Below are positions 46,891-57,648 of a stretch of DNA of 64,000 nucleotides, in pieces (the first letter of the stretch is position 1; every line of letters begins with the position of its first letter). The DNA lies in contig JAXDDX010000071.1 in NCBI GenBank assembly GCA_034670405.1, forward strand, positions 2,302,501 to 2,366,500. Direction: 5' to 3'. The notes under the pieces were generated by a model that saw only the letters and a list, made by a program, of their open reading frames with translations, was not told the DNA's origin and made no database searches. The DNA is from Hoplostethus atlanticus. Lineage: Eukaryota; Chordata; Actinopteri; Trachichthyiformes; Trachichthyidae. The translations under genes were made by a program, and so were the position numbers.

Positions 46891-48309
46891 GAAGCAGATT
46901 CTACTGTTGACCTCGTCACCTCGACTACGTTAGATAAGATAGGAAACTACAGAAGAGCTTATTTATTATTAGTATTTATTATTTAAGGCATCAAGATGGT
47001 AAAAGATGGTGGGTAAAGGAAAACAATCACATATAAGACGGAATATCCAAATAGTCTATGGTTTATTATGGACGTAGCTCAATACTCTGGGTTCTACTGG
47101 CTTTTAATAACACAGTAAAATGAGTCATTTTATAATAATAATAATAATTTTGTAATTCCAGATATTACTGCATAATATTATTAGTGTTGAGGATTAATCA
47201 ACTGTGTATTTGTAGATGTGGTTCATTTCCTCCACCAGAGGTTTTGTGTTATGTTGTGTGTCTGATATCTCAACCACTTCTGGACGTGTTTCCATGATCT
47301 GGTGGACGGATCAGCCTGAGGCAAAGAACAACGGATAATCATTTGGCGGTGATCCGGATCTGGGATTTCCGCCATTAGAGGATTATTGTTTTTTATTGTG
47401 TTTTTTTATTTATCCAGAGCTGAAACAGAGATTTGGTTCTAGAAATCAGTTTGACTGCAAATGTAATTGACGGGAATGATGCAAGCTGGTTTGTGCTCTT
47501 TCTAGATGTCTAGATGAACATATGCTGTGTTGAAAAATGACGCGTTGCTTCTTGCAGCATCAGCCAAGCAAATAAAAAGAGTAAGTTGTAGAGCGGCGGT
47601 GTTTTCTGGCATCCAGGTTGAAATGATTTAAAGTCCTCTGCAGTCCCTGTGGGGTTGTGGAGTTTATGTCTAATAGGTGACATACTGCTGGGGCACGACG
47701 AGGAAGAACACCAGTCAGGAAACCTCATGACTCCAATGAAAATAACCCAGACTATAAATCCTGTTTTCCAGTCTTTTTTTCCCCTTTGAAACAGGAACAG
47801 GGAGGAAATAAAAAAGCGTGTCCTTGTTTCAGAGCGGCGGTGACCTGGTTCTCCCTGGCGCCGACACTGGCTGGCATTATCCCGCCGCTATCAGCTGACT
47901 CCGGGTCAGATGGGGGAATCTCTTTCCCAGCCCAAACAGTGGCACACGTGTCTTCATCTGGAAGCCAAAGTTAATCCGGTGCATCCTCCTCTCTGGGGGG
48001 AAATCTGATTTTCGGCCCGCATGAAGCTGGCTTGTTTTTCAAGTGGGGGTGCTCCACAGGGAAGCGTTCTCGTACCGCTAAACATTTGAAAATAAGCTAG
48101 CGTTCATCCCTCTGCGTGCGTCATGGGCTCACGTATATCAGATAAACAGTTTGGTGTTTGGCAAACGTGCTGTACGTTAGCAACCAAACACAGAGCTAAA
48201 TTGCCCGTAAGGAGCAGCACGGCGTTTCCTACCACATGTTTGCTGTTGTACAACTCGGTTGACAAAACTATGAACCTGCACGCAACAAAAGAGAGAAAAT
48301 GGACTTTGG

Positions 48310-48344
<35 letters not shown>

Positions 48345-49589
48345 TCTCAGTTGACGTGCATTGCTTGTTAAATGATGTAATTTCAAGATAAGATGTGTTT
48401 TGCGTCACAGACCACCATGAGCGAAGGCCAACGGGTCACAGGGACTGGTGGTGCTGACTCAGCGAGGTGTACAGGATAACACACAACACTGTAAAATGGT
48501 GTCACACGTTATATAAACAGAATTTACCATTTGTTCACCATGAAAGTGACGATAGGGGTGGATGGGGTTTGACGTTAGCACACACTGGCCTGATCAAATA
48601 TAGTAGCGTCCCAGGGAGAGGCGGGGCTAAGGTTCAAAGGCCCACTTTGATTTGTGAAACAACCCAAACATTGAGCAACCCGGGGTTGAAAGTGCTGAAC
48701 AGCTGTTACACATTTACCAAAGGAAGGTTCGGGGGCGGCGGGAAGTACCTCTTCCCCTCTTGAAGAACCATGTGCCACGCTGCCCTGTGCTGCGGGGATA
48801 TTTAATTACAAAGCATTCACTTCACAGATCTGAGGAAGACGATACCGGCCCCCCAACGCGACTGAAGCCCGAGCTCCGCCCTGCACAAGAGAAACCACAC
48901 TGTATTTAAAGGCTTCGGTCAAAGCCCAGCCAAACAGGGGGCCGGAAGGATGGGAGCGATCCTCTTTAAAGAGCAGATCTCGGAGATCCCGCTCCCTCTG
49001 CCCCGACAACCTGTTTCAAAGTTTGCCAAAGAGCAGATGGAAACGAGGCTTAGCTGGGAAATAAAAACCCTCTCTGCCAAAACTTGACACTCCACAGGCG
49101 TTTCTGGAGACCGGATGAGCGAGACAGGACTCTTAGAAGAACTAATCAAAGAGTATGAAAAGTAGAAACATCAACAAGCATGTTGATAGAAGAAATAGCT
49201 CAGTAGTACGGCGGCGAGAAAATCACTGCATCTGTTGTTGGATAGCTTTTATTTTAATACACACGAGCTTAAACAACTTGAAAGTATTTGTGTGTTCATG
49301 TTGAATGTGGGTGAAAACCTCGTACACCACAATTTTGGTTTGAGAAAGTCCTTCCGCCCTCGGGCTTACGAAACTCTTTCAAAAGCCCATTTGTAAAGGG
49401 TTCCGGAGATACGAGGTTTTCGCCCAGACAGCAGCGATATGACGCATGATGAATACGAAGGACTTCCTGTGGATTCAGTTTTCCTGGGAATCCCTGTTGG
49501 TCTGCAGGCTGACAGTCATCTCCTCCACGCTGCCTCCCAGCAAACAGACAAACAATTCAGCAATTTCCCGCTGCAGTTCAGGTCGTAAA
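46891..49589. other. Unique non-coding DNA
   Basis: Only the CA tract at 48312 is noted. No exon is recognised on either strand. Confidence 0.4.
48312..48342. repeat. (CA)n microsatellite
   Basis: About 15 CA units. Confidence 0.95.
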
Positions 49590-49730
49590 TGCCCCCCCCT
49601 CCATCCCCCCCCCACCCCTCCATCCCACCCCTCCATCCCTCCATCCCACCCCTCCACCCCTCCATCCCTCCCATCCCACCCCTCCATCCCACCTCCCACC
49701 CCACCCCTCCATCCCACCCCCACCTTCCTC
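49590..49730. repeat. C-rich (CCACCCCTCCATC)n minisatellite
   Basis: Irregular units of CCATCCCACCCCT and CCATCCCT over about 140 bp. Almost free of G on the plus strand, so the minus strand is very G-rich. Confidence 0.85.
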
Positions 49731-50015
49731 ACACTGCATTGACGTGGCACATCCACACACCACTCTGTGTTTACCTTCCAGCAGGGACATCCAGGCCACG
49801 GGGGCCGGCTCTCGCCGGCGGCCGGTTTCAGCCGGCCGCTATATTTGGGCCTCGGCGAGCCTCTCGCTGATCCTCTCCTCGTCGGCGTTCCTTTCTTGGT
49901 GCCGGCTGCTGGGAGCTGATTAATGGACGGCAGCTTCGCCCGCTCGCCGGCTAATTATAGAGAGTGCAGCTGCTGGATTTGACCCGCCGTCCCTCTGCAC
50001 CCCCCACCCACCCGT

Positions 50016-50017
<2 letters not shown>

Positions 50018-50059
<42 letters not shown>
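50018..50059. repeat. (CA)n microsatellite
   Basis: About 20 CA units. Confidence 0.95.
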
Positions 50060-50061
<2 letters not shown>

Positions 50062-50334
50062 AGCTTTCCCTCCACACACCTTTCACATTTTTTCCTCCCC
50101 CCTTCCTCTTCTTCTACTATAGCAAAGGCTCAGGAATGTTTGGGGTATTTTGTAGGTTGGACCAATACATGGAGCCCAGTCCACCTCAGATATGAACAAT
50201 ATGATGCAGCATTGATCAATACTGATCGTCTATCGGAGGCTCTTAACCTAAACTGATATCTAATGATTGTTTTATTATCTGTACAGTTAATAGTTCATAC
50301 TCTCATACCTTCCACTCAATCACTGTTCCTGCTA

Positions 50335-50375
50335 CAAAGGTTTCATTTCCCCACAGGGATCAATAATGTTTCATA
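50335..50375 (+). mobile_element. Retroposon 3' tail (CCCCACAGGGATCAATAATG type)
   Basis: TTTCCCCACAGGGATCAATA followed by ATGTTTCATATTATTATTATT, related to the tail at 18228. Confidence 0.4.
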
Positions 50376-51177
50376 TTATTATTATTTTTTGTGTGTCAGG
50401 TACATAGAATAGCTTGATGTTACATAACTGAGTCCCTCACGTAACATTTCTGATCATTATTTTTGTAAACAGAAGAAAAGATGGTGGGATGACAATTATT
50501 GTTTTTATTGTTTTTATTGTTACTGTCAGTGGAGAGTTGTTGTGTCCCGCAAGGCTTTTCCACCGAGATGACAAGAAAACTGAACGAAAATGGTGAAATA
50601 TAAACATCGACTATCGGTACAAAATATCGGCAGCTTCCGTTCCTAAACACCAGTCTCAGCATCCTCTGCCTTCAGAGCCCAGAGGGGTGGAAGGCTGGTA
50701 TTTGCCCCCCCGTCCTCCCTCCCTCCGAGGCATGCTACGACGAGCCACACAGGGCCCCTGCAGGATTTCCAAAAAGCCCCAGGCGAGATGTTTGAAAGTG
50801 CTGACGTGGCGGGGGCCGGGCCGGCTATTGTGCGAGTGCAACATGTTCTGCCTCAACCGGGGGCCATTTGTCATGCCGGGGCTGTCGGTTGACCTTTTGA
50901 ACAGCGTTTGTATTTGGACACGCTCCAGATAAAGCCCTGGCTGGCATGTTGGGGCCAGTCGCTTGGACACGCTGATCCAAGAGCACATGGTAAACATAAG
51001 CCTACCACCCCTCCCCACACACACACACAGCAGCATGGGAGTGCTGGGCTGGTGTCGGGTTACACGGCGGTCACATGACTGCAGAAGGTTGTGCAGAGAA
51101 AGAGCCTCTTTAAAGTTATGTGACATTTTCAGATAGATAAATCTGTTGTGATCCACAGTGATCAACCTCCACCAGGT
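50376..51177. other. Unique DNA with a GC-rich block
   Basis: A minus-strand frame (51231-50656, 191 codons) runs through the GC-rich block but starts inside repeat copy B and matches no family, so it is not called. Confidence 0.35.
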
Positions 51178-51360
51178 CATGAAGCTTCTCCATCTGCTGC
51201 TCTCAACACCCGGTGGCAGGGAGGTCTTCACCGGGAGAAACCCTCTGGAGACAGGAAGTGATGCGTTTTATGTTTATGGTTTGTTTGGGATAAACAGAAG
51301 AAGAACTGGTAGTTAGCATGAGCAGCGATAGCCACCGTGCTGAACAGACAAAGAGAAGAT
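51178..51360 (-). repeat. Unnamed dispersed repeat family, copy B
   Basis: CATGAAGCTTCTCCATCTGC, CCCTCTGGAGACAGGAAGTG and TAGCATGAGCAGCGATAGCC are the reverse complement of copy A in the same order. Confidence 0.8.
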
Positions 51361-51490
51361 GTATGGACTACAGTAGGTGCACAACTCCCACCATAACCAT
51401 TTTATATTACTTACTGTTGTACCAAGATGCACATCATAAAAACGTTGGGAACCGGACAAACCTCACTACAAAATGTATTAGAAACAAAAG

Positions 51491-51712
51491 GATCTAATAA
51501 TCCAGAGGAATATATGTTCACATTTAAAGGCATTTAAAGGTGAAATACTACACCCTAGCTACCAGAATCCAGCCTAGCTAGCTAGTAGCCAACTACCTCG
51601 CTAGCTAGGCTGGATCCTGGTGCTAGCTAGAAGCTAACTAGCTAGCTAGCTGTAGTGGGACAAATATTTTACCTTTAAATGGGAACATATATCCCTCTGG
51701 ATTATTTAGATC
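51491..51712. mobile_element. Palindromic MITE-like element (~220 bp)
   Basis: The left arm begins GATCTAATAATCCAGAGGAA and the right arm ends CCTCTGGATTATTTAGATC; the arms pair again through TATATGTTC/GAACATATA, CATTTAAAGG/CCTTTAAATG and CCAGAATCCAGCCTAGCTAG/CTAGCTAGGCTGGATCCTGG. The centre lies near 51595-51600. Outer boundaries and target duplication are not clear; similarity may extend a few bases outward (TTAGAAAC versus TTAAAACAC). Confidence 0.75.
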
Positions 51713-52519
51713 TGTGTGTTTTAATGGGAATCTGAAATTCAATATCTCTTATGTGTTGTAGTAATGCTAGTTTTACGTCTCTGCTGATCGTCTGGGCAGT
51801 TTCACCCTGATGTGATGGAAGTTCAAAATGCCAGCTGTGGTAACAACGCCAGCTGAGGTAAACCTTTGGACGTCGGCGATAAGAGTATTTTGTCCATTTA
51901 TTATCTGAACCGGTTTTGCTGGCAGCGTTCACAGACCTGAGAACAGCTGAGGTTGTTGTTCCTGCTCCCTGTGTGTTTGCTGTTTTCCAGCCAGCGACTT
52001 CATGCAGCGTTTCCTCCAGCCCGTCCTGCAGGGGGGGGGCAGGAAGAGAGTAAGGAAGGCATTGGGCGAGGGACAGCTGAACAAACAGAGGGAACAGAGA
52101 GAGAGAGAGAGGGGGAGGAACCCTACGTTTCTCTCTGAGTGTGCCACGTAATTTGAGTAAACCCATTAATCTCGGACGACGGGCTTTCTGGGCCCTCGGC
52201 GTGTTGAGTTTCGGTGACAGATGAAAAGAAATGAGCTGGCTCGGCTGGAATCTGAGGCCGGGCTCGCGCCAACCTTGCAGATGAACTGGACTAAAAGAGA
52301 GAGAGAGGAGGAGAGAGGGGGGAGGGAGGGGGGAGGTCTGGGTTTGGTCTGGATCGGCCGTCTGACCTGCAGACATCAAACACATCAGGTTTTCCCAAAT
52401 ACTTTTATGTGATTGATCCTCAAATATTATATCACAGGGATTTAATCCTAAGAACCCCGAGAAGGTTTTTATTGCTAAATACGACTGTCTGTACTCTAGG
52501 TGATGAAAGTAAAATAACA

Positions 52520-52601
52520 CTATCCCTTATTTTGCTAGGGACCCCCTGGAAGCCCCTCAAGGACCCCTGGGGGTCCCCATGCCCTACTTTGGGAACCACT
52601 G
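52520..52601 (-). mobile_element. hAT-like terminus, inverse copy
   Basis: GGACCCCTGGGGGTCCCCAT...CCTACTTTGGGAACCACTG is the reverse complement of the terminus at 37327. The element may start near 52386 (CAGGTTTTCCCAAAT), but flanking octamers there do not match, so its left boundary is open. Confidence 0.55.
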
Positions 52602-52764
52602 AACTGCTCATTGTTTGGTCGATGTGATCAATTATTAGATGTAGGATGTGTTTTGTTTGTTTTTACTTCCAAACATATTTCTGGTAATCTTTGATCTTGA
52701 TCTTTGCTCTCCGTTAGAAAAACGACAAGATAAAGTTTGGATTTTAAAGCCACGTTACAGACTG

Positions 52765-53068
52765 ATCCAGTGGTTCTGTAACCCAGTGGTTCTGTAACCC
52801 AGTAGTTCTGTAACCCAGTAGTTCTGTAACCCAGTGGTGCTGTAACCCAGTGGTTCTGTAACCCAGTGGTGCTGTAACCCAGTGATGCTGTAACCCAGTG
52901 GTTCTGTAACCCAGTAGTTCTGTAACCCAGTGATGCTGTAACCCAGTGGTGCTGTAACCCAGTAGTTCTGTAACCCAGTGGTGCTGTAACCCAGTGATGC
53001 TGTAACCCAGTGGTGCTGTAACCCAGCGGTTCTGTAACCCAGTGGTTCTGTAACCCAGTGGTGCTGTC
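52765..53068. repeat. 16-bp minisatellite (GTAACCCAGTGGTTCT)n, ~19 copies
   Basis: Units vary at two positions (CAGTGG/CAGTAG/CAGTGA and TTCT/TGCT). The minus-strand frame 52755-53096 through it is a stop-free 16-codon cycle, not a gene. Confidence 0.97.
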
Positions 53069-53675
53069 CGGGCCTTGAGACGAACAGCAGTATCATTTCA
53101 CCGGATGTCTCCCAGGTGGAGAACGACTACTGTAATCAGGTTTCTCTAACCGCTGCAGACACTTAATCCAAAACTAAATCCGCTACCATCTCTCCATGTG
53201 GGTCCCGGGACTAAATCTAAATCTCATCAATCTGTGAAAATGTTTGAGAAGCTCTAAAATAAAACACAATCAGCTTCCCGACGCTTCAGGAACGAAATTA
53301 ACCAATAAAACTAGAACAGACCAAAGGAATTGAGAGATAAACGCTCCCATTCAAGCCCACTCAGCATATTCCCAGCCCAGACCCACGCTGCGCTGCATGC
53401 GACATAAACCTCCTGCTTTTCAATCTGCATGCCATCCAGTGAGTACCAGCGGGAGAGGAGTCGCCGGGCTGCACGGCCATATATAGTCATACGCTGCCAG
53501 GGGAGGCAGCGAAGGGTTAACAGGGTTGGAGCTCGCTGCTCCTCTGAATGGCGGCTGAAAGCGATGGGGCCCCGGCGTAAACACACAGGCCCCCATTCAT
53601 CTCCTCGCTGTGTGATCAACCTTGAACAGTGGAAGGCGTGTTATTGCAGCAGAAGGGGGGAGGAGATAGTGAAGG

Positions 53676-53699
53676 AGGGAGGGAGGGAGGGAGGGAGGG
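53676..53699. repeat. (GGGA)n tetranucleotide tract
   Basis: Six GGGA/GAGG units. Confidence 0.85.
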
Positions 53700-53794
53700 T
53701 TGACGGTGACTCAGGAATTCCACCAGGGACCACGTGACCCCTGAGCAAGGCGTTTAGATACTCCCTCCCAGCCCTGTGGCGGGGGCCCCTCCAC

Positions 53795-53878
53795 TCTTCT
53801 TCTTCTTCTTCTTCTTCTTCTTCTTCTTCTTCTTCTTCTTCTTCTTCTTCTTCTTCTTCTTCTTCTTCTTCTTCTTCT
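53795..53878. repeat. (CTT)28 trinucleotide array
   Basis: Uninterrupted CTT (GAA on the minus strand) for about 84 bp. The Glu-run frame on the minus strand is an artefact. Confidence 0.97.
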
Positions 53879-54317
53879 GCATGGAGACTTGACCGTGTTG
53901 AGTCAAACCAGCCAGGATGACGAGCGGAACGAATATCCACGTGTTTTATGTGGTTGAGGCGGCGATGCAGTCACATGCTTTTTGTTTTTGAGGTGTAATG
54001 TTTTCATCGCAAGGCGTGCTCATGAAAGTATGACCGCACTGCAGAGAGCGAGCCAGGCGAGCCGACGGCACCAGAACGAGCAAGCGACTAAATAACGTTT
54101 AAGCCTTAAGACTCGTTTAAATCCATGTTGACAGAAGCCGTTTTGTCCACTGAAGGGGATTCGTCGTCTTTGCAGAGCAGAAACGCCAGAGTACGACCCG
54201 GGGCCGCGGCACGCCGACGACACGAGTTATGTGGAAAAACCGGTGGCGAGCAGCTTTACAGCTCCCACGCAGAAACCTCAGACAATCCCAGCAGGTCGTC
54301 ACTCCTGACCGGGTTCA

Positions 54318-54356
54318 GGGGGGGTGGGGGTTGGGTGGGGGGGTGGGGGGGGTGGA
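54318..54356 (+). repeat. G-rich tract (GGGGGTGGGGGTTGGG type)
   Basis: Many runs of three to eight G separated by one or two T, fitting a G-quadruplex pattern. Confidence 0.8.
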
Positions 54357-55199
54357 GCAGGTCGCTGCAGAGCTGCTGCAAATATTTTTCTACAAACGAG
54401 GCCGACGATCTCTCACTCAGTTCTTACTCAGGGTTCCCCGTCACTTCCATGACCTAAACATGTCGTTCCTCCTTGGAAAGCTCCAGCGGGGTTCAGCCTG
54501 GTTCATATAGTCGGGCTGTGGAGGAAGAACCAGCTGAACACCAGCTAACGCAATAAATGTGTGAACGAAGTTGTAAACCACATTCTGGCATATTCCTTTA
54601 TAGTGATTTCCTGATTTCCCAAAAGAGTTGATCAAATTTCCTGACTGGAATACTCCTCAGAATTCCCTGATATTCCAGATGAGCCTCGTCTGCTGCACAT
54701 TTCTGCAAATCTTTGTCAGTAACAGGAGCAAATAAATAAATCCCTTTCTATAAGCGGAGGTGTGAACAAACGTAAATGCAGCACATGAACGCAACACATT
54801 GCCTCCGCGGCCCTGTGTGTGTGTGAGCAGCATAAACACGCGTCACTCTGAGCGGTATCGTTTTCCATGGCGTCTATTTATAGGCCTCCTCTGAACATAG
54901 CCTTATCGCTCTGCACCGGCAGGACACCGGGCGGCGGGAGCGACCTCGACCTGCCTGGATGTGATTTACTGTACGTTACCGTTTATGCAACAGGCTGCTA
55001 TGGTGAAGCTACACCCCCCCCACCTCCCTCCTCCACCACCACCACCACCACCAATCCCTCCCTCTCTCCTTGACTTTCCTTCCACCCACACTTCCCTGGA
55101 AGCCAGTTTGTTCTTGTTGGAAGGTATTGCATCACCGCCCATGACTGATTCACAATCTGGCACGCTGAATACGGAAAATAAGCAAACCAGACACTAGAG

Positions 55200-55657
55200 G
55201 TATTATTACAAGGTCAGAAATTGTATTTGGCAAGTTTTTTTTTTTTAAACAAGTGCATACAAGTACAGCTAGAAGCATTTTTCAATTATTTTTTTTTGCC
55301 AAGTGCTCAGATTAGTCACATTCTATGTTTGACAGGGACTGTCACCAGACCTAAAGTACACTGATAGTACATTGAAAAGAAAGAGGTGCGATGGGGGAGT
55401 GGGGGGGGGTCTGTTATGATGAGTACATACCTTTTATCTTCAAAAATATATAAACACAACGTATTGGAAAAAAAAAAATCAAAAAAATTATACAGCCATG
55501 TTTAGAAGTATACACTTCCCTTGTGTCCACTATGTACATGTCCGTCAGTCTGTCCTGCTGAGGAGTAATATTCATTGTATGGTGTGTATGCTGCTTTATG
55601 TCCTGTTGTTGTTTAACAAAACAAAAAGGGTTCGAGAAAAAGACGCTGGTGAAGATC
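55200..55657 (-). other. irf2bp2: Probable irf2bp2 3' untranslated region
   Basis: This A/T-rich, non-repetitive stretch follows the stop codon. It contains a Pumilio-type octamer (55531-55538, minus strand TGTACATA). No canonical AATAAA is visible on the minus strand. The best candidate poly(A) signals are the variants GATAAA near 55435 and AATACA at 55222-55227, the latter followed by GT-rich sequence. The 3' end near 55200 is inferred, and the UTR could run further. Confidence 0.5.
55531..55538 (-). promoter_or_regulatory. Pumilio response element-like site in irf2bp2 3'UTR
   Basis: The minus strand reads TGTACATA, an exact match to the PUF consensus UGUANAUA, about 120 nt after the stop codon. 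An 8-mer can occur by chance, so function is inferred only from its position in the transcript. Confidence 0.4.
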
Positions 55658-57527
55658 TCAAGGGTCCCTCTCCTTTTTTACTTTGACGTCCCCGGCCAAG
55701 ATGGTGGCTATTTCACCCTGCATGAAGGCCCAGGGCACGTTGGAGCCGACCAGCGGACACTTCTCCCCGCTGGGGCAGTACACCTCGCCGGTCGCCCCCT
55801 GCTGCTTGATGCTCTCCCGGGAGCAGGGGAAGCAGAACTTGTGGGAGGGCACCGACGGGCACTGGACAAAGTGAGTGTCCTCCAGGCGCTCGTGGCACAG
55901 GGTGCAGCACAGAGGCACGCTGCCGGGCGGCACCGACGAGTCCGGAATGCTCTGGGGGGGCGCCGCGTGGAGGTCCATGCTCCCTGGCGCGTGGGGGGCG
56001 GAGGGGTTGGCGCTACCCGCTCCCCCTAGCACCTCCCTCTGGGCCATCCTCCTCTGGGAGGCGGAGGACGGCGACAGGGGGCTGCCGCTGTTCCTCCGGC
56101 CGCCCACCGTGGTGGAGTGTACCTGGTTGGCGTCCTTAGGTGAGCCCGCGTTGTCGGCGGCGAGGATGAGCGCTGCCATGGGGGACTGGCCGTTCTGCGC
56201 CGTGGCCGCCTCGGGGGGCGTGGTGCGGGAGTGGGGGGAGATGGTGGAGGGGGGTGCGACCGAGAAGCCAGGCAGGGCGGCCGGGGGCATCTTCAGGACC
56301 TCGGAGGGCGAGGGGAGCCACGGCTGGCCCTCCCCGCCGTTCATCTTGGGAGCGCTGCCTTCGCCGTCGGGCTCCGGGGAGGCCTTCCTCTTCATACTCC
56401 GCGCGTGCTTCCCCCTGTCTGCAACAGAGGAGGAAGGGGGGGGGGGGGGGGGTTAACAACACCACACCACATACAAACACACGAGCATGTTGCTCTAGGA
56501 ATAATGGAGCGCAGGAAATTTCACAAAGTGCATAATGCTTCTTTTATGTCCGCCGCGCTCTGCCAGAACCTGCACGCGGGGCAGCGAGTCCATTTCAGCC
56601 GGCAGACATCCATTACCAAGCAACTCGCTTCAAATGCGCGTCAGCAGCGTGCGTAAAAATTGCTGACACATAATTTCATCGCTGTTCAGTTCCTGTTTTC
56701 CTACTGTGTGTCAATACAAAATACTCCGAGCTGGGGAAAACAATCCTACCTGTTTTTGAGGAAGTGGCGCTCGTCTCGTATCCCATTACCCGCTGCATCG
56801 TGGCGTGGTCCTTTTTAAACCTGCTGTCGAAAGTGTGCAGCGCCATCAGGTCCCTGACTGTTTTGCCTTTGCCTATCCACTCCTTGTGGCTGTCCGACAT
56901 GTCCGACATGCTGTCCGGTCTGTGTTTGTCTTTCAGCTCCTCCGGGCGCTTGCCGTGCTCCCCGGGGCCAGGCGCGCTCAGTACGCCGGGAAGCCCCATC
57001 TGAGCGGGGCGGCCGTTGAGCGCATGTACGGGCGGGATGCTGCCGTTCACCAAAGGCACCAGATTAGGAGGAACCGCGCTAGTCCTGCGGGGGTTGGGGC
57101 TTTGGCGGTTCAGCTCCGGCGGGTCGTCGGGTTTGGGAAATCCGTTTGGCACAGGGAGGCCGTTCGCCTGCCTCCCCACCTGGTACTCCGGTCCCAGCCT
57201 GGGCGGCCGGTCAGAAAGAGGGTACCGGTCCAGCGGCTGAGGCGGACGGGAGCCCGGGTCTCCAGTCGAGTGGTTGAGCGACTGGATCTCCTTGCCGGAG
57301 TGCTGAGGCTTCCCCGCCCCCTGAGATCTGCCCTCCTGGAAGCCGTGGGCTCTCTTCAGCTGTCGGGCAGTCTCAATAACAAATTCAATCCGGTCGGCGC
57401 CCTCGTAGTTGACACATCCCCGGCAAACGGGCTCGGTAAAATCCCAGATCATCGCCCACGGCATGCGGGGCAAGTCGCACAAATAGCACGACTGCCTTCT
57501 GGAGGCAGCGACCGCCGCGGAGGACAT
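55658..57527 (-). CDS. irf2bp2: Interferon regulatory factor 2-binding protein 2 (two coding exons)
   Basis: Coding exons are 57527-56750 and 56418-55658; the junction splits codon 260 (G|AC, Asp) and gives 512 residues. The start [20 protein letters not shown] matches the family N-terminus. The C4 zinc finger uses C14, C17, C35 and C38 (about residues 12-62) and in the family mediates homo/hetero-oligomerisation. Middle blocks typical of IRF2BP2 are [13 protein letters not shown] (136-148) and [10 protein letters not shown] (222-231). A basic KRKASPEP stretch (269-276), just after the exon junction, corresponds to the known nuclear-localisation/phosphorylation region. The C-terminal C3HC4 RING-like domain has C431, C434, C446, H452, C455, C458, C474 and C480. 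Family knowledge: a nuclear transcriptional corepressor that binds IRF2 through the RING-like domain and also restrains NFAT1 and inflammatory gene activity. The protein is shorter than the human one (about 587 residues) because Ala/Pro/Gln-rich linkers are reduced. The ATG context has A at -3. Whether this is the teleost a or b copy cannot be decided here. Confidence 0.96.
56419..56749 (-). other. irf2bp2: irf2bp2 intron (GT-AG, 331 bp)
   Basis: On the minus strand the donor reads AACAG|GTAGG and the acceptor TTGCAG|ACAGG. Using these sites keeps the frame open and joins SSKT to DRGKHARS, continuing into the conserved KRKASPEP block. The next AG four bases downstream would give a stop within a few codons, so the chosen acceptor is well determined. 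The polypyrimidine tract contains an uninterrupted run of 17 C (plus-strand G run, 56436-56452) starting 17 nt from the acceptor. Confidence 0.9.
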
Positions 57528-57605
57528 GTTTCAACCCCAAAGCAAGCACCAAACTCCACAAAATGTCCTTCGTTTTCTTTATGCGCTGCAAGGAAGAAAA
57601 AAACA
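57528..57605 (-). other. Irf2bp2 leader with a strong splice-acceptor-like site
   Basis: The minus strand reads TTTTTTTCTTCCTTGCAG, ending at 57586, and then continues 58 nt to the ATG. A long pyrimidine run plus CAG is a textbook 3' splice site, so the 5'UTR may be interrupted by an intron whose donor lies upstream. I see no uniquely convincing donor; GGTGTAA near 57652 is weak. The alternative is simply a pyrimidine-rich leader. Confidence 0.35.
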
Positions 57606-57648
57606 GCGAGTAAATATTTTTTGTAATTTCCCTCAGAAAGCAGCAGCG

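Larger units (their letters stand above)
53069..55199. other. Non-coding DNA downstream of irf2bp2
   Basis: Holds GGGA, CTT and G-rich tracts. Part of it (54900-55199) could still belong to a longer irf2bp2 3'UTR. Confidence 0.4.

Noticed and set aside
50656-51231. 191-codon minus-strand frame
   Set aside because: Its start lies within dispersed-repeat copy B and the GC-rich body matches no family.
51702-52520. 272-codon minus-strand frame
   Set aside because: It begins and ends inside transposon remnants (hAT-like terminus and the palindrome), is of low complexity in the middle, and has no recognisable domain.
55598-56656. Plus-strand frames of 141-193 codons
   Set aside because: Antisense shadows of irf2bp2 exon 2 and its intron.
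56805-57626. 273-codon plus-strand frame
   Set aside because: It is antisense to irf2bp2 exon 1 and open because of GC-rich codon use. The minus-strand frame matches the protein family.
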